Source: Hymenobacter sp. BRD128 (lineage in GTDB: Bacteria; Bacteroidota; Bacteroidia; Cytophagales; Hymenobacteraceae). From it: 64,000 nt of DNA. Below the pieces are notes generated by a model that saw nothing but the letters and a program-made list of their open reading frames with translations, searched no databases and was not told where the DNA came from. The stretch covers positions 2,666,001 to 2,730,000 of the forward strand of contig NZ_CP053908.1 of NCBI RefSeq assembly GCF_013256625.1, written 5' to 3'. The translations under genes were made by a program, and so were the position numbers. The first letter of the stretch is position 1; each line of letters opens with the position of its first letter. Below, in pieces: positions 1 through 8,100 of this stretch.

Positions 1-1377
1 GAGTTGATACTTAACCCCTCGGCTAGCCACTTCGCGATGAGCAAGACTGACCTGCGCTACAAGCTGGTGCTCAATGCTTCGCGCAATTTTACGTGCACCT
101 ACCTCTACGCCAACTTGCTGGGCAACGAGGCCGGGCGTATCATCTACGACGGCGAAATCCTCATTGCCCGCAACGGCCACCTGCTCAAGCGCAACCAGCT
201 GCTGAGCTTTAAAGCGGTGGATATGGAATGGGTGGATGTGAACTTTCGGGAGCCGCTCGCAGTGGCCGACGTTATCGTGCCGCTGCCCGAGCCCGACGAG
301 TATCGCGAGCTGAACCAAGCCATGAGCCTGGGCCTCTTCGACTACCTGCGCAAGGCGCGCAGCCGGGGCTTCGTGCTGAGCCTCAGCGGCGGAGCCGACT
401 CGTGCTTTTGCGCGGTAGCCGTGGCCGAGATGGTGCGCCTGGGCGTGGCCGAGCTGGGCGAAGAAGAATTTAAGCGGCGCAGCGGCACGTTTGACGCGGC
501 CAAAACGTCCGTAGTGCAGGCGGGCGCGGGCGGCGCGGCCCATCAGGCAGTGGAGCCGGCGCCCGCTAGGCCCCAGCTCAGCCCTAATCAACAGCTCGTT
601 AATCACCTGCTTGCCTGCGCCTACCAGGGCACCGTCAATTCCTCGGATGACACGCTGACCTCCGCCAGGGAGCTAGCCGACAGCATCGGCGCCCGGTTTT
701 TTGCCTGGACGATTGACGAGGAAGTGAGTGGCTACGTGGGCAAGATTGAGCACGCGCTGGGCCGCGAATTGACCTGGCAAACCGACGACCTGGCGCTGCA
801 AAATATTCAGGCTAGGGTGCGCGCCCCCGGCATCTGGCTGCTGGCCAATGTGCAGAACTGCCTGCTCATCACGACCAGCAACCGCTCGGAAGCCAGCGTG
901 GGCTACTGCACCATGGACGGCGACACGGCCGGCAGCATCTCCCCCATCGCGGGCGTCGATAAGGACTTCGTCAAGAAGTGGCTGCGCTGGGCCCAAACGG
1001 CCCTCGGCTACGAAGCGCTGCGCCACGTGAACGCCTTGCAACCCACCGCCGAGCTGCGCCCCCTGGCCGACAAGCAAACCGACGAGCGCGACCTCATGCC
1101 CTACGTGCTGCTCAACCGCATCGAGCGGCTGGCCTTCTACGACCGGCTTTCGCCGGCCGCCGTGCTGGCCCAGCTCGTGGCCGAAGAACCAGCCTACGCG
1201 CCTGAACAGCTGCGCGCCTACGTCAAGCGCTTTTACCAACTCTGGAGCCGCAACCAGTGGAAGCGCGAGCGCTACGCGCCCAGCTTTCACCTCGACGACT
1301 ACAACGTGGACCCGCGCTCGTGGCTACGCTTCCCGATTCTGAGCGGCGGGTTTGCCGAGGAGCTGGCGGCGCTGTAG
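1..1377 (+). CDS. nadE: Glutamine-dependent NAD+ synthetase, C-terminal part (5' end outside window)
   Basis: The reading frame is open through base 1, so the true start lies upstream; 458 residues are visible. The first ~100 residues look like the end of the nitrilase-type glutaminase domain, and the rest is the ATP-pyrophosphatase synthetase domain, with the P-loop motif LSLSGGADS at about nt 379-405 and a later ITTSNRSEASVGY segment typical of the family. The enzyme converts deamido-NAD, ATP and glutamine-derived ammonia to NAD+ in the cytoplasm. The total length and the missing amidase domain cannot be judged here. The family assignment is firm. An 11-bp inverted repeat follows the stop. 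Confidence 0.93.
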   Translation, partial: ELILNPSASHFAMSKTDLRYKLVLNASRNFTCTYLYANLLGNEAGRIIYDGEILIARNGHLLKRNQLLSFKAVDMEWVDVNFREPLAVADVIVPLPEPDEYRELNQAMSLGLFDYLRKARSRGFVLSLSGGADSCFCAVAVAEMVRLGVAELGEEEFKRRSGTFDAAKTSVVQAGAGGAAHQAVEPAPARPQLSPNQQLVNHLLACAYQGTVNSSDDTLTSARELADSIGARFFAWTIDEEVSGYVGKIEHALGRELTWQTDDLALQNIQARVRAPGIWLLANVQNCLLITTSNRSEASVGYCTMDGDTAGSISPIAGVDKDFVKKWLRWAQTALGYEALRHVNALQPTAELRPLADKQTDERDLMPYVLLNRIERLAFYDRLSPAAVLAQLVAEEPAYAPEQLRAYVKRFYQLWSRNQWKRERYAPSFHLDDYNVDPRSWLRFPILSGGFAEELAAL

Positions 1378-1387
1378 AGTCAAATTA

Positions 1388-1426
1388 TTGCCTTATTATT
1401 CAGCATCTTACTTAGTAATAAGGCAA
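1388..1426 (+). terminator. Possible terminator hairpin after nadE
   Basis: TTGCCTTATTA at 1388-1398 is the exact reverse complement of TAATAAGGCAA at 1416-1426, with a 17-nt loop. It starts 10 bases after the nadE stop. There is no clear T-run, so termination is plausible but not certain. Confidence 0.45.
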
Positions 1427-1530
1427 AGTAGCGCAAGTTTTCTGAGGTGATGGCACCTAAGCTGGCGTAGCGCTAGCCCTTGCGCAGGCGCTGCGCTTGC
1501 TGATTACTGAACCCGTTGTGTTGGTGTTTT

Positions 1531-2163
1531 ATGGCCTACTGCCTGCCGCTGCCTTTTGCTCTTGAAGCGCTGCCTTGCCCTAGCCGGAGCGCGGCCGCCG
1601 ATGCTGAGCTGGTAGCGCAGCTTCAGCAGGGCAGTGAAGCTGCGTTTCGCACCTTGGTGGCGCGCTTTCAGGACCGGGTGTATAGCACCGCTTTGTCGCT
1701 GCTGCGCTCGCCCGAAGAAGCTGAAGACGTGGCCCAGGAGGTTTTCGTGGAAGTTTACCAAACTATCGCCCGGTTTAGGGACGAGTCGGCCCTTAGCACC
1801 TGGCTCTACCGGCTAGCCACGTCGCGGGCCTTGCAGCACCGTCGGCGCCTGAGTGCCAAGAAGCGTTTCGCTTTTTTTACGAGCCTGCTCGGCTTTCATA
1901 ACCAGGTGCTGCACGAGCCGCCCGACCACGCGCACCCGCAGGCGCTGCTCGAAAGTGAGCAGCAGCTCACCCTGCTGCACCAGTACATCGGGCGCCTGCC
2001 CACCCAGCAGCAGGTAGTTTTCACGCTCCGCCACGAGCAGGAGCTGAGCTACGAGGAAATAGCGGCGGTGCTTAATATCACCGTGGCGGCCGTAGAATCC
2101 GCGTTGTTTCGGGCACGGCAAACGCTGCGCCGCCACCTTCACCCCTCGTTTCGCCATGTCTGA
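1531..2163 (+). CDS. RNA polymerase sigma factor, ECF (sigma-70 family)
   Basis: A 210-residue ECF sigma factor. Region 2 is visible around FRTLVARFQDRVYSTAL and EEAEDVAQEVFVEVY, and region 4 around LPTQQQVVFTLRHEQ and LSYEEIAAVLNITVAAVES, which is the helix-turn-helix that reads the -35 element. I chose the ATG at 1531 over an in-frame TTG at 1516 because the extra residues match nothing. The stop overlaps the next start by 8 bases, so the pair is probably translationally coupled. It lacks an obvious anti-sigma zinc-binding partner; the downstream small membrane protein may fill that role. The stimulus is unknown. Confidence 0.92.
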   Translation: MAYCLPLPFALEALPCPSRSAAADAELVAQLQQGSEAAFRTLVARFQDRVYSTALSLLRSPEEAEDVAQEVFVEVYQTIARFRDESALSTWLYRLATSRALQHRRRLSAKKRFAFFTSLLGFHNQVLHEPPDHAHPQALLESEQQLTLLHQYIGRLPTQQQVVFTLRHEQELSYEEIAAVLNITVAAVESALFRARQTLRRHLHPSFRHV

Positions 2164-2446
2164 TTCAACTAGTCGCCCGGGCTCCGATGAAGCATGGGAG
2201 GAGCTATTGCGCCAGCTTCGGAACCAATCCAAGGCGCAGCCGCCGCCATTTTTTTACGCCCGCGTGCAGGCCCGGCTCGCGGCCGAGCCTGCGCCGGCCT
2301 CCTGGCTGCCGGGCTGGGCGCGCCGCCCGGCCTACGCGGCTCTGCTCGGCGCGCTGGTGCTGGCGGTGAGCGGCGACGGAGCTGCCCTGCGCCCTGCGAA
2401 GTTGGCTAGTCAGCCTAGCCAGCCGGCCTTGTTGTTTTCCCATTGA
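2156..2446 (+). CDS. Small single-pass membrane protein coupled to the ECF sigma gene (putative anti-sigma)
   Basis: The 96-residue product begins at an ATG that overlaps the end of the sigma-factor gene. Residues 1-50 are polar and helical (EAWEELLRQLRNQ), followed by one hydrophobic segment (YAALLGALVLAVS) and a short tail. I do not recognise a named family. No HxxxCxxC zinc anti-sigma motif is visible. Position, coupling and topology fit a membrane-bound regulator of the upstream sigma factor, but this is inference. The start is set by the overlap. Confidence 0.7.
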   Translation: MSDSTSRPGSDEAWEELLRQLRNQSKAQPPPFFYARVQARLAAEPAPASWLPGWARRPAYAALLGALVLAVSGDGAALRPAKLASQPSQPALLFSH

Positions 2447-2467
2447 TTTTTGGCTAGCCCCGGTGGG

Positions 2468-2497
2468 GCGGCGCCTGGCTTGCCAGCCAGGCGCCGC
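2468..2497. repeat. Perfect 13-bp GC-rich hairpin between the sigma locus and lgt
   Basis: GCGGCGCCTGGCT (2468-2480) and its exact reverse complement (2485-2497) flank a 4-base loop. It lies between the stop of the small membrane protein and the lgt promoter. No T-run follows, so it may be a factor-dependent terminator or a stabilising 3' hairpin. Confidence 0.6.
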
Positions 2498-2506
2498 CGC
2501 CCGAAG

Positions 2507-2514
2507 TACCTTTG
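2507..2514 (+). promoter_or_regulatory. TACCTTTG promoter -7 element upstream of lgt
   Basis: TACCTTTG matches the Bacteroidota -7 consensus TAnnTTTG and lies 24 bases before the lgt ATG at 2539. A matching TTTG-type -33 box at good spacing is not clear, since the preceding hairpin occupies that space. Confidence 0.6.
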
Positions 2515-2538
2515 ACACCTCTTTTCATTCTGTTGCCC

Positions 2539-3546
2539 ATGACTGCGCTGCTCGCTTATATTCCCTGGAACGTCTCCCCTATTATTGCCGAAATCGGGCC
2601 GCTGCTGCTGCGCTGGTACGGCGTGCTGTTTGCGCTGGGCTTCGTCATCGGCTCGTTTGTGCTCACGCATATTTATAAGGAAGAAGGCGTGCGGCCGTAT
2701 TGGGTCGATGTCATCACCTTCTACATGGTGGTGGGCACGGTGCTGGGCGCGCGGCTAGGCCACGTTTTCTTCTACGATTGGGCTTCCTATAAAGAACACC
2801 CCTGGGAGATTCTTAAAATCTGGCACGGCGGGCTAGCCTCGCACGGCGCTACAATTGGCATTTTGCTGGCAGTCTTCATTTTCAGCGTGCGCAATAAATT
2901 TGACTACCTCTGGGTGCTCGACCGCATTGTGATTGTGGTGGCCATCGGCGGGGCGTGCATCCGGCTAGGCAACCTCATGAATTCCGAGATTGTGGGCAAG
3001 CCGACCGATGTGCCGTGGGCCTTCGTGTTTCCGCGCGACACCGAGCACCTGCAAGCGCCCGTGATGCCGCTGCCCGCCGGGGCGGTGCTGGTGCAGCGCA
3101 GCCGCCTGCCCAATGGCGAAGAGCACACCGAAGTACTGCCCGCCGGCACCACCCCCACCGCTACCATGGAGATGGCCGTGCCCCGCCACCCCACCCAGAT
3201 TTACGAGTCGCTGTTTTGCATCTTCCTGCTGGTGCTGCTGTATAGCCTGTGGAATAAATACAAGGAGCGCACGCCGCGTGGCTTACTGTTTGGCCTGTTT
3301 GTGGTGCTGCTGTTCACGTTCCGTATTCTGGTCGAATTTCTGAAAGAAAACCAGGTATCGCAGGAAACCGGCATCATCGCGCAATACCACCTCAACATCG
3401 GGCAGCTGCTCAGTATTCCGTTCATTCTCATTGGCTTGTGGGTGCTGCTGCGCGCCGGCAAAGACCCCAAAAACCCTTACGGCTACGCCCCGCGCGACCT
3501 GGCCGAGGAGGAAGCTGCCGCCCGCGCTACGGCCGTGAAGTCGTAG
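2539..3546 (+). CDS. lgt: Prolipoprotein diacylglyceryl transferase
   Basis: This inner-membrane enzyme transfers diacylglycerol from phosphatidylglycerol to the lipobox Cys of prolipoproteins, the first step of lipoprotein maturation. The 335-residue protein has about seven hydrophobic segments. Diagnostic motifs are GGLASHGATIG (the His motif), RLGNLMNSEIVGKPT (the Lgt signature) and HPTQIYESL. A loop of about 40 residues between the last two is longer than in E. coli Lgt. I used the ATG at 2539; an in-frame TTG at 2512 falls inside the promoter element. Several lipoproteins in this window (for example at 3635, 18386 and 37091) would be substrates. Confidence 0.96.
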   Translation: MTALLAYIPWNVSPIIAEIGPLLLRWYGVLFALGFVIGSFVLTHIYKEEGVRPYWVDVITFYMVVGTVLGARLGHVFFYDWASYKEHPWEILKIWHGGLASHGATIGILLAVFIFSVRNKFDYLWVLDRIVIVVAIGGACIRLGNLMNSEIVGKPTDVPWAFVFPRDTEHLQAPVMPLPAGAVLVQRSRLPNGEEHTEVLPAGTTPTATMEMAVPRHPTQIYESLFCIFLLVLLYSLWNKYKERTPRGLLFGLFVVLLFTFRILVEFLKENQVSQETGIIAQYHLNIGQLLSIPFILIGLWVLLRAGKDPKNPYGYAPRDLAEEEAAARATAVKS

Positions 3547-3570
3547 GTCACTTACCCTAGCCACCAGCCA

Positions 3571-3610
3571 CAGAAAAAGCCCGCTACTTAAGTGCAGCGG
3601 GCTTTTTCTG
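3571..3610. terminator. Bidirectional terminator between lgt and the lipoprotein gene
   Basis: A perfect 15-bp stem (3571-3585 with 3596-3610) carries A-rich and T-rich ends (GAAAAAGCCCGCT / AGCGGGCTTTTTC). It lies between the convergent lgt and 3635-4555 genes, so it can serve both. Confidence 0.9.
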
Positions 3611-3634
3611 TGATTATTCAGTTCCCGAAATCGA

Positions 3635-4555
3635 CTACAAATCCAGCTCGTACACGTCGCCCTGCTCGGTAGTAATGAGCAGCGTATTCGGGTCTTTAAA
3701 GGCAGCTCCCTCGGTTTGTCCCGCACCTTGCAGGCTGATGTGGCGCGGGCTAGCCTTCAAAATATCAGCCCACGAATTACCATCCAGAATAAACAGCTCC
3801 TGCCGGGCCAGCAAGATGAGCCGGTGGCCATCGGGCGAGAGCGTGGCATCGGTCACCTCGCCGGGAATGGCTAGCTTGGTGATGAGCTTGGCGGTGTAGC
3901 TGCCGGGCTGGTCGGGCACCGTGTACACCTTGCAGGTGCTTTGGGTAGCGCGGTCTTTAGTGAAGAGATACACCTGCCCATCGTGCCAGAGACTGGCTTC
4001 GCAGTCGAAGTTGCGCTCGCTTTTGCTGGGCGGAAACTCGGTCTGGTCGGGGTATTTAAAGCTGATTTTTTGCACCTGGCCAGGGGTGGCGGGCCGAAAG
4101 CGCAGGATGGCCAGGTTCTGGCGGTCCGAGTTGTTGTTGCCGCAGTCGCCCATGTAGTAGTTGCCGCTGGCATCGCGGCTCAGGCTTTCCCAGTCGTGGT
4201 TGGGCGCCCCCAGCGTAAACTGGGCCACCTGCTGGCCGTGGCCATCCACGCGGTACACAATGGGCGGCTGCCCATCGTCGCCGAACGTGAAATACGTACC
4301 CGCCTCGGGCGCCGCGCACAGGCCCGAGCTTTCCAGAATGCCCTGGGTGAGCTTGCCCATATGGCGCAGGCCATCGGCCGCCGCCTCGGCTTTGTCCTTT
4401 TTGTGCGAGCCTTTTTTGCCCTTTTTACCGGGCTTGGCTTGGGCAGTTTCCTGCGGCTGGCCGGTACTGCTTTGGGTGTCGGCCGCCTGCGAGCAGGCCG
4501 AGGTAAGGAGCATGACGCCCACTAGCGGGCGGATAAGGAGTGGAATACGGAGCAT
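3635..4555 (-). CDS. Exported lipoprotein with beta-propeller-like repeats, function unknown
   Basis: A 306-residue protein. The ATG at 4555 gives a signal peptide ending LLTSAC with Cys21 as a likely lipidation site; the frame stays open upstream but reads through yidD and looks non-coding. A Lys/Ala-rich linker (residues ~35-60) leads to a beta-rich domain with HDWESLSRDASGNYYMGDCG and similar segments, resembling six-bladed propeller or SdiA-regulated-type proteins. It probably sits in the periplasm or on the outer membrane. The gene follows yidD on the same strand with a 62-base gap. No catalytic residues are recognisable. Confidence 0.8.
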   Translation of the reverse strand: MLRIPLLIRPLVGVMLLTSACSQAADTQSSTGQPQETAQAKPGKKGKKGSHKKDKAEAAADGLRHMGKLTQGILESSGLCAAPEAGTYFTFGDDGQPPIVYRVDGHGQQVAQFTLGAPNHDWESLSRDASGNYYMGDCGNNNSDRQNLAILRFRPATPGQVQKISFKYPDQTEFPPSKSERNFDCEASLWHDGQVYLFTKDRATQSTCKVYTVPDQPGSYTAKLITKLAIPGEVTDATLSPDGHRLILLARQELFILDGNSWADILKASPRHISLQGAGQTEGAAFKDPNTLLITTEQGDVYELDL

Positions 4556-4617
4556 AGGCAGGCTTGTACGGCAAAGCCTGCGCAATGGCTGGCCCAACTC
4601 CCGCAACCCAGTAGCCC

Positions 4618-4830
4618 CTACGGCACCGGGTCGTGGCCCGCGCCGCCCCACGGGTGGCAGCGCCCGATGCGCCGCAGCGCCAGCCGCCCCCCGCGCCACG
4701 CCCCGTACCGGCCAATGGCCTCGGCGGCATAAGCCGAGCAAGTAGGCGTGTAGCGGCAGCTCGGCGGGGTGAGCGGCGAAATGAACAACTGGTAAAACCG
4801 CACCAGCAGCAGCAGCAAACGACGAAGCAT
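4618..4830 (-). CDS. yidD: Membrane protein insertion efficiency factor YidD
   Basis: A 70-residue protein with the whole YidD family pattern: an N-terminal amphipathic segment ([19 protein letters not shown]), then [20 protein letters not shown] and a C-terminal [14 protein letters not shown]. It sits on the inner face of the membrane and assists YidC-dependent insertion. The ATG at 4830 gives the standard family length; the frame extends upstream without similarity. In many bacteria yidD lies next to rnpA or yidC; neither is here. Confidence 0.95.
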   Translation of the reverse strand: MLRRLLLLLVRFYQLFISPLTPPSCRYTPTCSAYAAEAIGRYGAWRGGRLALRRIGRCHPWGGAGHDPVP

Positions 4831-4986
4831 AGCAGGGTACAAAGGTCGAACGACGGTGCAAAGTTCGGCCCCGGCCAGAGGGAGCGGCACGGCGGCAGCT
4901 TAGCCGGCGTGCCGGCCTTATAATACTGCGTATTTGCTACGCATCACTGCCCTTATATTTCGACTTTATTCAGTTTAGCAGCGCGT

Positions 4987-5877
4987 ATGGTAAAGTATTT
5001 ATTCCTGTCAATTTTTAATTTATTGCTACTTACCCGCGTTTCGCTAGCCCAAGGCAACGGCCCGGCCGGGCACGGGGGCCGCGCCCAGGCTTTAGGCAAT
5101 GCCTCGGCTACCTTAGCCGGCGAGGTGTGGGCGGTGGCCAATAATCCCGCCGGGCTGGGCACCATTACCCAACCCACGGTGGGCCTTTACTTTGAAAACC
5201 GCTACCTCCTCCCGAGCCTCAACGTGGCGGCAGTGGCCCTGGCACTGCCCCTGAGCGTGGTCGAGCCTGCGGCGGCCGGCCAGCCCGCCCGCACCAGCCG
5301 GGGCGTATTGGGCCTTGAGGCGCAGCGCTTCGGCGGCGTTTTGTATAATGAGACGCGAGTGGGCGCGGCCTACGGCTACCGGCTAGGGGTGATAAACATT
5401 GGCGGCCGGCTCGATGCGCTGCAAGTAAGCTTTCAGGACCTGGGCAGCCGGCGCGTGCTGGCGGCTTCGCTGGGCGGGCAGGCCGAGCTTTTGCCCCGGC
5501 GTCTCACGCTGGGCGTGTACCTGTATAATCTGACCCAGGCTAAATTGGCCGACTACCAGGACGAGCGGGTACCCACCGTGCTGCGCGTCGGCCTGGCCTA
5601 CCGCCCTGGCCAGCAGGTGCTGCTGCTGGTCGAAGCCGAAAAAGACGTGGAGCGCGCCGCGGGTATGAAAGCCGGCATCGAGTACCGGCCCACGGCGGCC
5701 GTGGCCGTGCGCCTGGGCTACGCCAGCCTCAGCCAGCAGGCCACCGGCGGCGTGGGCCTGCGGGCCGGCGATTTTCAGCTCGACTACGCTGCCGGCTGGC
5801 ACTCGGCGCTGGGCCTGAGCCAGTATTTCAGTCTGGGCTGGCAGTGGGGGAAATCCGAAATGAAGAATTTAGAATGA
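4987..5877 (+). CDS. PorV/PorQ-like outer-membrane beta-barrel protein
   Basis: A 296-residue exported protein. The signal peptide (MVKYLFLSIFNLLLLTRVSLAQ) is followed by GRAQALGNASATLAG and AVANNPAGLG, the N-terminal pattern of the UPF0164/PorV/PorQ barrel family. The rest is alternating beta-strand sequence ending in an aromatic terminus (YFSLGWQWG). Family members sit in the outer membrane, some as shuttles or anchors in type IX secretion. The last four bases (ATGA) overlap the start of the next gene, so the two proteins are probably co-translated and may work together. The exact role is unknown. Confidence 0.75.
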   Translation: MVKYLFLSIFNLLLLTRVSLAQGNGPAGHGGRAQALGNASATLAGEVWAVANNPAGLGTITQPTVGLYFENRYLLPSLNVAAVALALPLSVVEPAAAGQPARTSRGVLGLEAQRFGGVLYNETRVGAAYGYRLGVINIGGRLDALQVSFQDLGSRRVLAASLGGQAELLPRRLTLGVYLYNLTQAKLADYQDERVPTVLRVGLAYRPGQQVLLLVEAEKDVERAAGMKAGIEYRPTAAVAVRLGYASLSQQATGGVGLRAGDFQLDYAAGWHSALGLSQYFSLGWQWGKSEMKNLE

Positions 5878-8045
5878 GGAATTACTACCAGTTCTTATTT
5901 CGAATTTCTGCGTGGAGGCTAGCTGGCAGCAACAGCCGGGCGCACCGGGCCACCTTACTGATGGGTTTGCTCGTGCCAGCATTGGCCACCGCGCAGAACT
6001 ACCCGCGCCGGGCACCCGATTTTGAGCGACTGGCGCAGGAGTTATTTGCCGAAATCCAGACCGACCAGATTCCCTACGAAGACCTCTACGGCACGCTGCT
6101 CACCCTCTATCAGGCACCGCTCAATCTCAACACCGCTGGCCCCGAGGAGCTGCGCGCCCTGCCGTTGCTCACCGAAAAGCAGGTGGCGGCGCTGCTCAGA
6201 TACCGGCAGGCCAACGGGCTGCTGCTGAGCGTGTATGAGCTGCAAGCCGTGCCCGAGTGGGACGTGCGCACCATTGCCCGCGTGGCGCCCTTCGTGACAG
6301 TGGCCAGCAATACGCCTAACTCGGCGCGCGGCCCGCTGTGGCAACGCATTAAAAATGAAGAGAATAATGCCGTGCTGCTACGCTACCGGCGCGTGCTGCA
6401 ACGGCAAAAGGGCTACTCGCCGGTCGATACCTTTCAGGGCCGGCCCACGCTGCGCTACCTGGGCTCGCCCGATGCCGTGGCCCTGCGCTACCGCGTGAGC
6501 CACGCCCACGATTTTAGCCTGGGCTTCACGGCCGAAAAGGACGCGGGCGAGCCGCTGGCCTGGCGGCCGGGCCAGCACCAGTTCGGGCCCGATTTTTTAT
6601 CGGCTCACTTCGTGCTGCACGAGCAGGGCCGCTTGAAAACGCTGGCGCTGGGCGACTACCAGCTGCAGTTTGGGCAGGGCCTGCTGCTGTCGTCGGGGCT
6701 GGCGGCGGGCAAGGGAGCCGAAACTATTACCAATTTGCGCCGGGCCTCGCTGGGCGTGCGGCCCTACGCGGCGCTGCTCGAAAACACGTTTTTTCGGGGC
6801 GCGGCGGCCACCTACCGGCTAGCCCCGCGCTTGGAAGCCACGGTCTTTGCCTCGCGCAAAAACATCGACGCCAGCGCCCGGCTAGCCACCGACTCGCTGG
6901 CGCAGTTCGATGAGTTTAGCAGCAGCCTGGTGCTGACCGGCCTGCACCGCACGGCCAGCGAAATCGCCAACCGCCAGCGCCTGAGCGAAACCGTGGGCGG
7001 CGGCCACCTCGCCTACCTCAGTGCCGACGGCAACCTGGCGCTGGGCCTCACGGCCGTGGGCACGCACTACGGTATGGGATTTCAGAAACGCGCCGAGCCT
7101 TACAATCGCTACGAATTCAGTGGCCAGAACAACCTAGCCTTCGGCGCGCACTACAGCTACGGCTGGCGCAATCTGCTGCTGTTTGGCGAAAGCGGGCGCA
7201 GCAGAAGCGGCGGCTTGGGCACCGTCAATGGCCTGCTGGCTAGCCTGGGGCCTAGCGTGGATGTGGCCGTGCTGGTGCGCCACTACGACGCCGATTTTCA
7301 CACTTTCTACGGCAACGCGCTGAGCGAAAACACGCGCCCCATCAACGAGAGCGGCTTTTACCTGGGCCTGAAAGTGCGCCCGCTAGCCCGTTGGGAGGTA
7401 TCGGCCTACTTCGACCAGTTTCGGTTTCCGTGGCTGCGCTACCGGGTGAGCGCCCCCAGCCACGGCCAGGATGCGCTGCTGCGCGTGGCCTTCGCGCCTA
7501 CCAAAACCAGCCTGCTCTACGCCCAGTACCGCGCCCGCCTCAAGCCGCTCGACCTACCCGCTAGCCTTAGCGGGCGGGCGGTGCCGCTGCCGGGCCAGCA
7601 GGTGCGCCACTCGGTGCTGCTGTATGCCGACGTGCAGCCCACCGCCCGGCTAGGCCTGCGCACGCGCCTGCAAGCCACCTACCTGCGCGCCGATGATGGC
7701 CTGCCCTGGCGGCGCGGCTATATCCTGAGCCAGGATGCCTCGGTGCAGCTAGCCCGGCGCGTGAGCCTGGCCGGGCGCTACGCCGTGTTCGACACCGACG
7801 ACTACGACACCCGGCAGTACATTTTTGAGCAGGATGTACTCTACGCCGTGTCGGTGCCCGCACTCTACGGGCAGGGTACGCGCGCCTATCTCATTTTGCA
7901 AGCAGCTTTCAACAAGCACTTTACGCTCTGGCTGCGCTACACCGACACGCGCTACCGACATCAGGCCACCGTAGGCTCGGGGCTGGAGGAAATTATGGGC
8001 TCGGCGCGCTCGGAAGTGACGGCCCAGGTGCGGTACCGGCTATGA
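5874..8045 (+). CDS. Exported helix-hairpin-helix protein with predicted C-terminal outer-membrane barrel
   Basis: The product is 723 residues from the ATG at 5874, which gives a canonical ATGA overlap with the upstream barrel gene. A long n-region leads to a signal peptide ending LVPALATAQ; MGLLVPALATAQ from 5961 is an alternative start. Residues ~83-150 form a ComEA-like HhH domain (PLNLNTAGPEELRALPLL, LLSVYELQAVPEWD). The remaining ~550 residues are amphipathic strands rich in Tyr/Arg/Gly, ending EVTAQVRYRL with a terminal aromatic-X-Leu pattern typical of barrels. HhH domains usually bind DNA; here it would face the periplasm. Function is not established. Confidence 0.8.
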   Translation: MRNYYQFLFRISAWRLAGSNSRAHRATLLMGLLVPALATAQNYPRRAPDFERLAQELFAEIQTDQIPYEDLYGTLLTLYQAPLNLNTAGPEELRALPLLTEKQVAALLRYRQANGLLLSVYELQAVPEWDVRTIARVAPFVTVASNTPNSARGPLWQRIKNEENNAVLLRYRRVLQRQKGYSPVDTFQGRPTLRYLGSPDAVALRYRVSHAHDFSLGFTAEKDAGEPLAWRPGQHQFGPDFLSAHFVLHEQGRLKTLALGDYQLQFGQGLLLSSGLAAGKGAETITNLRRASLGVRPYAALLENTFFRGAAATYRLAPRLEATVFASRKNIDASARLATDSLAQFDEFSSSLVLTGLHRTASEIANRQRLSETVGGGHLAYLSADGNLALGLTAVGTHYGMGFQKRAEPYNRYEFSGQNNLAFGAHYSYGWRNLLLFGESGRSRSGGLGTVNGLLASLGPSVDVAVLVRHYDADFHTFYGNALSENTRPINESGFYLGLKVRPLARWEVSAYFDQFRFPWLRYRVSAPSHGQDALLRVAFAPTKTSLLYAQYRARLKPLDLPASLSGRAVPLPGQQVRHSVLLYADVQPTARLGLRTRLQATYLRADDGLPWRRGYILSQDASVQLARRVSLAGRYAVFDTDDYDTRQYIFEQDVLYAVSVPALYGQGTRAYLILQAAFNKHFTLWLRYTDTRYRHQATVGSGLEEIMGSARSEVTAQVRYRL

Positions 8046-8100
8046 GCGAGCCGCCAGCGCGGCTTTCCGGTCAGCGTTGCGCTACAGCTCGTCTAGCTTT

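Noticed and set aside
5844..5873. Start of the HhH protein at 5844
   Set aside because: This start is in the end of the preceding gene and overlaps it by 34 bases; the ATG at 5874 gives a 4-base ATGA overlap.
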